NCBI GenBank assembly: GCA_905369775.1
Contig: CAJPJR010000079.1
Span: 1-8,545 of the forward strand
From: Prevotellaceae bacterium UBA1746
GTDB taxonomy: Bacteria > Bacteroidota > Bacteroidia > Bacteroidales > Bacteroidaceae
Direction of reading: 5' to 3'
DNA length: 8,545 nucleotides
The notes under the pieces are model-generated. The model made no database searches. It was not told the origin of the DNA and saw nothing but the letters and a program-made list of their open reading frames with translations. This document shows, piece by piece, positions 1 to 5,786 of this stretch. The translations under genes and the position numbers were made by a program. Each line of letters opens with the position of its first letter. The stretch's first letter is position 1.

Positions 1-675
1 ACGCACCACCGGTCCCCCCGAAATCCGCCCGCCGACACTTCGGGCCTGCAATTCACCGACTACGGCCGCTGGTCGTCTCGCCCCTACAGCGTCGATGCCT
101 ACCTCGAGCCCAACCTCGTTTTCGGCAATTGGACGGACTATGCCCGCGGCGAAGCCGATCTCTTCTTCTTCACCGCACTGCCGCCCACCACGGCCTCTGC
201 CGCAGCGGCGGCCGACCGCCCCAGCGCGCCCCGCCAGCTCTTCGCCCCGCAGCGCGACACCTCGCCCGCCGACTCGCTGGCCTACATTCGCCAAGCCCGC
301 CTGCGCGGCGAAACAGGCACTGTGCATCGCCGCCCCGACCGCTTCTACACCTTGTTGATGAACGTCACCTCGTTGCGCGCCGAACTGCTCGAAGCCGACG
401 GCACGCCCACCGACATCTCCCACCGCTGCACCCTCACCTACACCGACTTCGAGCCCTATCTCCGCTCGGGCTACCGAAAATACTACCGACAAACCACTCG
501 CCGCTTCGACGAAATGACGACCGAACAGCTCATGTGGGTCGAACCGGAACTCAAAATCCACTGCCAATTCCCCGCCCTCGCGCCCCAACAGAGCCTCCGC
601 ATCGTGGCCACGCTGGCCGACGGGCGCACCCTCCGCGGCACCCTCGAGCACACCCACTTCTTCTATCGCTACTGA
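1..675 (+). CDS. Hypothetical protein, C-terminal part (5' end outside window)
   Basis: The frame is open from base 1 and ends at TGA 673-675, so 224 C-terminal residues are visible and the start lies upstream of the window. I do not recognise the family. The visible part is rich in aromatic residues, with FGNWTDYARGEADLFFF near residues 43-59. A low-complexity Ala/Pro/Ser stretch follows (about residues 60-90). The last 110 residues have alternating polar and hydrophobic patterns consistent with beta strands (LRIVATLADGRTLRGTLE), ending in HFFYRY. This look would fit a Bacteroidetes surface or fimbrillin-like beta-sandwich protein, but that is only an impression from composition and pattern. 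No transmembrane segment or catalytic motif is visible. A perfect inverted repeat begins 25 nt after the stop and may end its transcript. The reading frame is well supported by high G/C at third positions and by length; the function is unknown. Confidence 0.75.
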   Translation, partial: THHRSPRNPPADTSGLQFTDYGRWSSRPYSVDAYLEPNLVFGNWTDYARGEADLFFFTALPPTTASAAAAADRPSAPRQLFAPQRDTSPADSLAYIRQARLRGETGTVHRRPDRFYTLLMNVTSLRAELLEADGTPTDISHRCTLTYTDFEPYLRSGYRKYYRQTTRRFDEMTTEQLMWVEPELKIHCQFPALAPQQSLRIVATLADGRTLRGTLEHTHFFYRY

Positions 676-700
676 AGCCCCCCTCGCAGCAGCTCCCCCT

Positions 701-737
701 CCGAGCCCGACCCGTCTCCGCACGTGGTCGGGCTCGG
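701..737 (+). terminator. Perfect 12-bp inverted repeat after the first gene, possible terminator
   Basis: CCGAGCCCGACC (701-712) is followed, after a 13-nt loop, by its exact reverse complement GGTCGGGCTCGG (726-737). It begins 25 nt after the stop of the upstream gene, which is typical of a transcript-end hairpin. No T tract follows on the + strand and no A tract precedes it, so it is not a textbook intrinsic terminator. It could instead protect the mRNA 3' end or be a protein-binding palindrome. Confidence 0.5.
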
Positions 738-1142
738 TGCGTGTGAGCGGGGCCACAGCGGGGAGCGGAGCACCGGCGTGCCCAAGACTTGCACCCCCGT
801 CGGGGCGGGGTAGCAGGGCATCGGGTTGCAAACTTGCAGAGGCCCTCGGCTCGCGTCCATAAGCTTGCAACACCCCACCGCAGTCCGCCGCCTTTTCGTC
901 GTGCAAGATTCCGAAAAATCTATTTTCTTTCGAACAAAATCTGACCTTTGCACCATCAAAACAAACCCACAGGGCGGCCACCGAAGTCCAACCCGCCAAC
1001 CCCGACCGCCAACGCCCGCAAGGCAACGCCCGACCGCCGAAGCCGCACCGCGCAACCCGCCAGGCGAAGCGACGAGCCCCGACGGCCCAACCGCAAATCC
1101 ACCAATCCCCCCGCGTTTCACCCCCTCATCACTCCAAACACC
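738..1142. other. Intergenic region with TTGCA repeats and an AT-rich island
   Basis: This gap of about 400 bases has no supportable gene. The first half (785-875) holds three CTTGCA copies (788-793, 833-838, 864-869). It also contains an inverted pair GTTGCAA (825-831) / TTGCAAC (865-871). Bases 905-965 are clearly more AT-rich than the surroundings and look like a promoter area. From about 965 to 1142 the sequence is C-rich with loosely repeated CGCC/CCGAC units and no reading frame I trust. Open frames crossing the gap on either strand give Pro/Arg/Ser-rich translations typical of GC-rich non-coding DNA. Confidence 0.6.
923..950 (+). promoter_or_regulatory. Weak candidate promoter upstream of the small membrane protein
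   Basis: GACCTTTG (943-950) matches the Bacteroidetes -7 element TAnnTTTG except for the first base. It sits in the only AT-rich patch of the gap. The upstream element is poor: TTTTC around 923-927 is the nearest T-rich match and its spacing is short. If used, it would give a leader of about 185 nt before the ATG at 1143. It is reported because nothing else nearby resembles a promoter for that gene. Confidence 0.3.
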
Positions 1143-1523
1143 ATGCTCTACCTCTTCCAACAACTCAACAACCTGCTCGGCGAAACCTTCGTGCTCGTGT
1201 TCCACCTCCTCAAACTCGCCCTCGTCGTCGGCCTCGGCCTCTACCTCTGGCGCCGTTTCGGTCAGCGCCTCTTCTCGTCCGACGAGCACCCGCACCACAC
1301 GTCGACCCCCACGCCGCCGCCCACCGTCAATGCCCCCTCGCCCATCTACCGGCAGCCCAACACGTCCGCCGGCAACGGCACCCCGGCCCCGCTGCTCCCG
1401 CCCGATCTCAAAGCCCGCGCCCTCCGCTTCTATCGCGCCACGGTGATTCCCATCAAGCTGGGCAACGGCAAGACCTTCAACCTCCACACCCTGCCCGTGG
1501 TGCTCGTGCTGCTGCTCCTCTGA
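1143..1523 (+). CDS. Small membrane protein of unknown function
   Basis: The frame encodes 126 residues from ATG 1143 to TGA 1521-1523. The ATG at 1143 is preferred over the upstream in-frame ATG at 948, because the extra 65 residues would be low-complexity Pro/Arg/Asn sequence. The preferred start gives a natural membrane protein. A hydrophobic segment spans about residues 15-36 (ETFVLVFHLLKLALVVGLG) and is followed by basic WRRFGQR, suggesting that what follows is cytoplasmic. A Pro/Thr/Ser/His linker covers about 43-85. A more regular stretch (DLKARALRFYRATVIPIKLGNGKTFNLHTL) is followed by an abrupt hydrophobic end, PVVLVLLLL. That end is short for a full transmembrane helix. I do not recognise the family. 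It stands alone, with no partner gene that reveals its job. Its existence is likely, its role unknown. Confidence 0.6.
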   Translation: MLYLFQQLNNLLGETFVLVFHLLKLALVVGLGLYLWRRFGQRLFSSDEHPHHTSTPTPPPTVNAPSPIYRQPNTSAGNGTPAPLLPPDLKARALRFYRATVIPIKLGNGKTFNLHTLPVVLVLLLL

Positions 1524-1645
1524 GCCCGCTCCCGCCCCGCACCCGCGGCCACAGTGCCCTCCGCCCCCCCCGCGGCAGCACCGCGCGCCGATGCCGCCGC
1601 CCCGCTCCTCCGTTTCTCCTCCCCCTCATCCCCCCCCCCTGCCCT

Positions 1646-1795
1646 ATGCTCCCCACCCCCGCTCTCCCTCCGGCCGTCCCCACCTGCTCCGCGGCCGACC
1701 TACTCACCCCCCACTCCGCGGCCGCGCCCGACATCGCCTTCCCCGCACCCGATCCCTTCGAGGGCTTTCTCGAAACCTACTGGGGCTTCGACTAA
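1646..1795 (+). CDS. Possible small protein, 49 residues
   Basis: ATG 1646 to TAA 1793-1795 encodes 49 residues. The N-terminal half is low-complexity Pro/Ala/Leu. The C-terminal part, DPFEGFLETYWGFD, is compositionally different: acidic and aromatic, which is unlike random translation of C-rich DNA. It could be a genuine small protein or the conserved tail of one. A run of ten C ends 6 bases before the ATG. A strong terminator lies about 320 bases downstream with no other candidate gene in between, so some transcript plausibly covers this ORF. No ribosome-binding motif is visible, as is normal in this phylum. I do not recognise a family and cannot exclude that it is fortuitous. Confidence 0.3.
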   Translation: MLPTPALPPAVPTCSAADLLTPHSAAAPDIAFPAPDPFEGFLETYWGFD

Positions 1796-1886
1796 TGCCC
1801 GCACAGCCGTCCCAACCGCGTTGACCTCCCCGCCGCTCCCCTCGGGGCCCGCACCGCCCCTGCCGTGCTCCGCGCCGACGCCCACT

Positions 1887-2068
1887 GAAAAACACACCCC
1901 GCGGCGGCTTTCTGCGCCGGCTCCCGCGCCGCATCGCCCCTCACTGCGGGCCCTGCACACCGCCCTACCGCCGCCCTCTCCGAAAAACACACCCACAGCG
2001 CACCGCCCCGACCCGGCAGCGCCCGCGCCGCTGCGCTCGGGCACTCCCAACCGCCCGAAAAACACACC
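1887..2068. repeat. Three copies of a 12-base direct repeat GAAAAACACACC
   Basis: Exact copies lie at 1887-1898, 1982-1993 and 2057-2068, with start-to-start distances of 95 and 75 bases. The intervening sequence is GC-rich and not obviously repeated. Each copy is an A-rich island in otherwise GC-rich DNA, which makes the recurrence stand out. Read on the - strand, each becomes GGTGTGTTTTTC with a T5 run following GC-rich sequence. The function is unknown. Confidence 0.7.
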
Positions 2069-2112
2069 TTGCCGCCGTCGGGCGGTGCGCCCCATCGTCT
2101 CCACTTTCTCCG

Positions 2113-2149
2113 ACTCCCTGAGTTTCGACAGAAACTTGGGGAGTTTTTT
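2113..2149 (+). terminator. Strong intrinsic terminator upstream of the glycogen operon
   Basis: ACTCCCTGAGTTTC (2113-2126), a GACA loop (2127-2130) and GAAACTTGGGGAGT (2131-2144) form a 14-bp stem with two G-T wobbles in the middle. The stem runs directly into TTTTTT (2144-2149). This is a standard rho-independent terminator on the + strand. It separates upstream transcription from the glycogen operon promoter 32 bases further on. Confidence 0.9.
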
Positions 2150-2181
2150 CATCTTCTTCCCCATTTTTTTAAGTAATGTCT

Positions 2182-2211
2182 TTTGCATATCGAGCAAAAG
2201 CGCTATCTTTG
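2182..2211 (+). promoter_or_regulatory. Bacteroidetes sigma-ABfr type promoter of the glycogen operon
   Basis: TTTG (2182-2185) and TATCTTTG (2204-2211) are separated by 18 bases. They match the primary Bacteroidetes promoter consensus, TTTG at -33 and TAnnTTTG at -7. The local sequence is AT-rich. Transcription would start around 2216-2220, leaving about 180 nt of leader before the debranching enzyme start. It is the only good promoter seen before the three-gene unit. Confidence 0.85.
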
Positions 2212-2219
2212 GAGCGTAA

Positions 2220-2398
2220 ATAAAAAGTCGGCTTTGCAAAACTCGTCAATAGCGCCCACAGTCGTCGTTTTTCGACTCGGCCCGCCGTGAAGAGTTCACA
2301 ACGCACCGCCGCCCCTCGGCTCCTCGCCGCGTCCGCCCTGCGGAATGTCGGCCCGCGCGCCGCCCCCATTCACCCATCTTCGCCCCAACCGCACGCTT
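2220..2398 (+). other. Long 5' leader of the glycogen operon
   Basis: The predicted start site and the ATG at 2399 are separated by about 180 nt. The first 65 nt are AT-rich and include a small hairpin, AGTCG (2260-2264) / CGACT (2273-2277), enclosing a T-rich loop. The remainder is GC-rich with only weak local stems. I recognise no riboswitch class. The length leaves room for post-transcriptional control, but nothing in the sequence proves it. Confidence 0.4.
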
Positions 2399-4375
2399 AT
2401 GTCCTTCCTTCGTTTCGACAAAACGCAAATGACCAACCTGCAAGAATCCCTCATGAAGGAATTCCTGCTCACCAACAAGTCGGGCGCCTACTGCTCGTCC
2501 ACACTCACGGGGTGCAACATCCGCAAATACCACGGGCTCTTTGTGGTGCCCGTGCCCTCGCTCGACGACGAAAACCACGTGCTGCTCTCCTCGCTCGACG
2601 AAACCGTGGTGCAACACGGCGCGGAGTTCAACCTCGGCCTGCACAAATACGTGGGCGACAACTTCAGTCCCCGCGGCCACAAATACATCCAGAGCTTCGA
2701 GTGGGACAAAGTGCCCACGTGGATCTATCGCATCGGCGGTGTGGTGCTGAAAAAGGAGATCATCTTCCGCAACGAGCGCGACCGGCTGTTCATTCGCTAC
2801 ACGCTGCTCGAGGCCCACTCGCCCACCACGCTGCGGCTGCGCCCCTTCCTGGCCTTCCGCTCCGTGCGCCAGTGGACGCACGAGAACGGCACGGCGCGCA
2901 CCGAGGCCCACGCCGTCGAACAGGGCGTGTCGTTCAATCTCTATGAGGGCTATCCCGACCTGGTGATGCAGCTCGACAGCCCGGCCGCGGTCTACCACCA
3001 CACGCCCGACTGGTATCGGGGGCTGGACTACCCCAAAGAGCGCGAACGCGGCTACGACGAGCCGGAAGACCTCTTCGTGCCGGGCTATTTCGAGATGCCC
3101 ATCGCGCGGGGCGAGAGCATTGTGTTCACCGCCTCGCTCGACGCCCGCGACCCCGCGACGCTCAAACCGCTGATCGCCGACGAAATCGAGGCCCACGACC
3201 CGCGCGACTCGTTCTACCACACGCTGGTGAACGCCGCCCACCAGTTCCGCCAGCAACTCGGCGGGCTGGACTACATCATCGCGGGCTACCCGTGGTTCAA
3301 ACCCCGGGCGCGCGACACCTTCATCGCCATGCCCGGCCTGACGCTGGCCATCGGCGAGACCGAACAGTTCGAAAAATACATGGACACCGCCGCCCTCGCG
3401 CTCGACGACTTCATGGGCGGGCGCCCGGTGAGCGTGCAAATCTACGAAACCGAACAGCCCGACACGCTGCTCTGGGCCATGTGGTGCCTGCAACAGTATG
3501 CCAAATACGTGGGTCGTGAGCGTTGTCGCGAACGCTACGGCGCCCTCATCGACCGCATCATGTCGTTCATCTTCGAAGGCCGCCACCCCAACCTCTTTGG
3601 CCACACCAACGGCCTGGTCTACGCCAACGGTCGCGACCGCGCCGTGACGTGGATGAACTCCACCGCGTGGGGTCGGCCCATCGTGCCCCGCTCGGGCTAC
3701 ATCGTCGAGTTCAACGCCCTGTATTACAACGCCAAAAAGTTCTACCAACAGCTGCTGGTCGACGACGGCCGCCCCGAACGCCTCATCACCGCCGAACGCA
3801 TCGAGGCCGAGTGCCGGCAGTTTGAGGAGAGCTTCCGCGCCACCTTTGTCAACCACTGCGGCTATCTCTTCGACTACGTCGACGGGGGCAACGCCGACTG
3901 GAGCGTTCGGCCCAACCAACTGCTGGCCATCGCCCTCGACTTCTCGCCCCTCACGCTGCGGGAGCGCAAGGCCGTGCTCGACATCTGCACCCGCGAACTC
4001 AAAACGCCCAAGGGCATCCGCTCCCTCTCGCCCAAAAGCCAAGGCTACACGCCCTACTACGTGGGACGTCAGGAAGAGCGCGACCGCGCCTACCACCAAG
4101 GCACCGCCTGGCCGTGGCTCACGGGCTTCTACCTCGAGGCCTACCTGCGCGTCTACCGCATGAGCGGCGTGAACTACATCGAGCGGCAGCTCATCGGCTT
4201 CGAAGAAGAACTCTTCTACCACTGCATCGGCACGATTCCCGAACTCTTCGACGGCAACCCGCCCTTCTCGGGTCGCGGCGCCATCTCGTTTGCCATGAAC
4301 GTGAGCAGCATCCTGCGCGCCTTCCGCCAGCTCGAGAAGCACCGCCTCGAAGAAGAAGCCGCCGAACGCGACTGA
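2399..4375 (+). CDS. Glycogen debranching enzyme (amylo-alpha-1,6-glucosidase, GH133-like)
   Basis: The protein (658 residues) should hydrolyse alpha-1,6 branch points of glycogen in the cytoplasm; no signal peptide is present. Residues from about 15 to 260 resemble the bacterial/archaeal debranching-enzyme N-terminal domain: TNKSGAYCSSTLTGCNIRKYHGL, then LDDENHVLLSSLDETV. From about 285 onward is the (alpha/alpha)6 GDE_C domain: GYPWF (296-300), RD at 305-306, TWMNSTAWGRP, EFNALYYNA starting at E437, RPNQLLAIALDFSPL, and GTAWPWL (568-574). Acidic residues D306 and E437 lie in the blocks where the family places its catalytic and conserved acids. The start at 2399 (MSFLRFDK) is chosen over ATG 2345 because homologues begin with this motif and the 18 extra residues are Pro/Arg-rich. 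There is no glucanotransferase domain as in eukaryotic debranching enzyme, so chain transfer would need another protein. First gene of a three-gene unit; the next gene starts 39 bases later. Confidence 0.93.
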   Translation: MSFLRFDKTQMTNLQESLMKEFLLTNKSGAYCSSTLTGCNIRKYHGLFVVPVPSLDDENHVLLSSLDETVVQHGAEFNLGLHKYVGDNFSPRGHKYIQSFEWDKVPTWIYRIGGVVLKKEIIFRNERDRLFIRYTLLEAHSPTTLRLRPFLAFRSVRQWTHENGTARTEAHAVEQGVSFNLYEGYPDLVMQLDSPAAVYHHTPDWYRGLDYPKERERGYDEPEDLFVPGYFEMPIARGESIVFTASLDARDPATLKPLIADEIEAHDPRDSFYHTLVNAAHQFRQQLGGLDYIIAGYPWFKPRARDTFIAMPGLTLAIGETEQFEKYMDTAALALDDFMGGRPVSVQIYETEQPDTLLWAMWCLQQYAKYVGRERCRERYGALIDRIMSFIFEGRHPNLFGHTNGLVYANGRDRAVTWMNSTAWGRPIVPRSGYIVEFNALYYNAKKFYQQLLVDDGRPERLITAERIEAECRQFEESFRATFVNHCGYLFDYVDGGNADWSVRPNQLLAIALDFSPLTLRERKAVLDICTRELKTPKGIRSLSPKSQGYTPYYVGRQEERDRAYHQGTAWPWLTGFYLEAYLRVYRMSGVNYIERQLIGFEEELFYHCIGTIPELFDGNPPFSGRGAISFAMNVSSILRAFRQLEKHRLEEEAAERD

Positions 4376-4414
4376 TCCAACCCACCTCCCCACTCCCCTA
4401 TCTCCTACACTCCC

Positions 4415-5689
4415 ATGAAAGTACTCATGTTTGGCTGGGAATTCCCGCCCCACATCCTCGGCGGGCTCGGCACCGCGTCCTACGGCATGACCGCCGGCTT
4501 GGCCGCACAACCCGACATGGACATCACCTTCTGCATCCCCAAGCCCTGGGGCGACGAGGACAAAAGTTTCATGAACATCATCGGGCTGAGCGAAACTCCC
4601 ATCGTGTGGCGCGACGTGGACTACGACTATGTGCGCCAACGCCTCGGCGATCGCATGACGCCCGAACAATATTTCGCCCTGCGCGACCACATCTACGCCG
4701 ATTTCTCCTATCGGCTCACCGACGACCTGGGTTGCATCGAGTTTTCGGGCCGCTATCCCGACAATTTGCAGGAAGAGATCAACAACTACTCCATCGTGGC
4801 GGGCGTCATCGCTCGGCAGCAGGAGTATGACATCATCCATGCGCACGACTGGCTCACCTATCCCGCGGGCATCCACGCCAAGCAAGTGAGCGGAAAGCCC
4901 CTCGTGGTGCACGTCCACGCCACGGATTTCGACCGCTCGCGCGGCAATGTCAACCCCACGGTCTACGCCATTGAGCGCGACGGCATGGACCATGCCGACT
5001 GCATCATGTGCGTTTCGGAACTCACCCGCCGCACCGTCATCGACCACTACGGGCAGGACCCGGCAAAAGTGGTGGCGATGCACAACGCCGTCTACCCCCT
5101 TCCCGACGACATCCGCCAGATCGTGGCGCAACGCCGCCCCGCTTCCGAGCGCAAGGAGAAGGTGGTGACCTTCCTGGGCCGCATTACCATGCAGAAAGGC
5201 CCCGAGTATTTCGTCGAAGCCGCCGCCCTGGTGCTCAAACGCACCCGCAACATCCGCTTCTGCTTCGCCGGTTCGGGCGACATGATGGAAGCCATGATCG
5301 AACTCGCGGCGCGGCGCGGCATCGCCGACCGCTTCCACTTCCCCGGCTTCATGAAAGGGCGCGAAGTCTACGAGGTGTTCCGCGACTCCGACGTCTATGT
5401 CATGCCCTCGGTGTCCGAACCCTTCGGCATCTCGCCCCTCGAAGCCATGCAGTGCGGCGTGCCTTCCATCATCTCCTACCAAAGTGGCTGCGCCGAAATC
5501 CTCGACAAGTGCATCAAAACCGACTATTGGGACATCGAAGCCATGGCCGATGCCATGTATTCGCTCTGCGTCAACGACAGTCTGCACGAATACTTGCGCG
5601 TGGAAGGCCTCAAAGAGGTCGACGCCATCACGTGGGAAAAAGTGGGCCTGCGCATCCGCGCCTGCTACGACCGCCTGATCGGCCGCTGA
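4415..5689 (+). CDS. Glycogen-synthase-like glycosyltransferase (GT-B fold, GT4/GT5)
   Basis: This 424-residue cytoplasmic enzyme is predicted to transfer glucose from a nucleotide sugar to a growing alpha-glucan. The N-terminal domain starts with MKVLMFGWEFPPHILGGLGT, where GGLG (16-19) corresponds to the sugar-nucleotide/acceptor loop of glycogen synthases. HAHDW (142-146) and HVHATDFDRSRGN (from H166) are typical GT4/GT5 blocks. The C-terminal domain has FLGRITMQKG (253-262), with R256 and K261 in the phosphate-binding positions. It also has the E-x7-E motif in SEPFGISPLEA, E335 and E343. Length and motifs are complete, so it should be active. It matches the glycosyltransferase that sits between debranching enzyme and GH57 gene in Bacteroides genomes. 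The donor (ADP- or UDP-glucose) cannot be read from the sequence. The start has no competitor. It is separated by 39 bases from the gene before and 97 from the gene after. Confidence 0.9.
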   Translation: MKVLMFGWEFPPHILGGLGTASYGMTAGLAAQPDMDITFCIPKPWGDEDKSFMNIIGLSETPIVWRDVDYDYVRQRLGDRMTPEQYFALRDHIYADFSYRLTDDLGCIEFSGRYPDNLQEEINNYSIVAGVIARQQEYDIIHAHDWLTYPAGIHAKQVSGKPLVVHVHATDFDRSRGNVNPTVYAIERDGMDHADCIMCVSELTRRTVIDHYGQDPAKVVAMHNAVYPLPDDIRQIVAQRRPASERKEKVVTFLGRITMQKGPEYFVEAAALVLKRTRNIRFCFAGSGDMMEAMIELAARRGIADRFHFPGFMKGREVYEVFRDSDVYVMPSVSEPFGISPLEAMQCGVPSIISYQSGCAEILDKCIKTDYWDIEAMADAMYSLCVNDSLHEYLRVEGLKEVDAITWEKVGLRIRACYDRLIGR

Positions 5690-5786
5690 TCGGCCCCCGC
5701 CGTGACGCACCGCCCCCGCCGCGCCGCCGGTGCCCCCACCCGCTCTCCAACTGCCTCCAACCCCCACCCAAACACCCGGCTTCCTT

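Larger units (their letters stand above)
1524..2112. other. Very C-rich intergenic region with homopolymer run and short repeats
   Basis: Nearly 600 bases lie between the small membrane protein and the terminator at 2113. The + strand is extremely C-biased; in 1621-1680, for example, I count 41 C and 6 G. It contains runs of eight C (1564-1571) and ten C (1630-1639), one possible short ORF (1646-1795), and three 12-base GAAAAACACACC repeats after 1880. Other open frames here, on both strands, translate to Pro/Ala/Arg- or Gly/Arg-rich sequence with no family resemblance, so I do not call them. Confidence 0.6.

Noticed and set aside
669..1487. Antisense open frame of 272 codons
   Set aside because: It is Gly/Arg/Glu-rich with no recognisable motif, and it covers both a hairpin and the more plausible + strand membrane protein gene.
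1887..2068. GAAAAACACACC repeats as a CRISPR array
   Set aside because: The repeats are only 12 bases, not palindromic, and the spacing is irregular (95 and 75 bases), so this is not a CRISPR.
1554..2219. + strand open frame of 221 codons and overlapping - strand frames in the C-rich gap
   Set aside because: The translations are almost entirely Pro/Ser/Ala or Gly/Arg, and the + frame reads straight through the terminator and promoter.
2345..2398. Upstream ATG giving an 18-residue longer debranching enzyme
   Set aside because: The extra residues are Pro/Arg-rich, while MSFLRFDK at 2399 matches the start of known homologues.
5676..5695. Direct repeat TGATCGGCC at the stop of the glycosyltransferase gene
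   Set aside because: It is a nine-base tandem-like repeat within GC-rich DNA; it overlaps the stop codon but has no evident consequence.
5730..5786. Upstream ATG giving a 19-residue longer GH57 protein
   Set aside because: The added residues are Pro/Thr low complexity; family members begin at the MKSICLYFEIHQ motif (5787).
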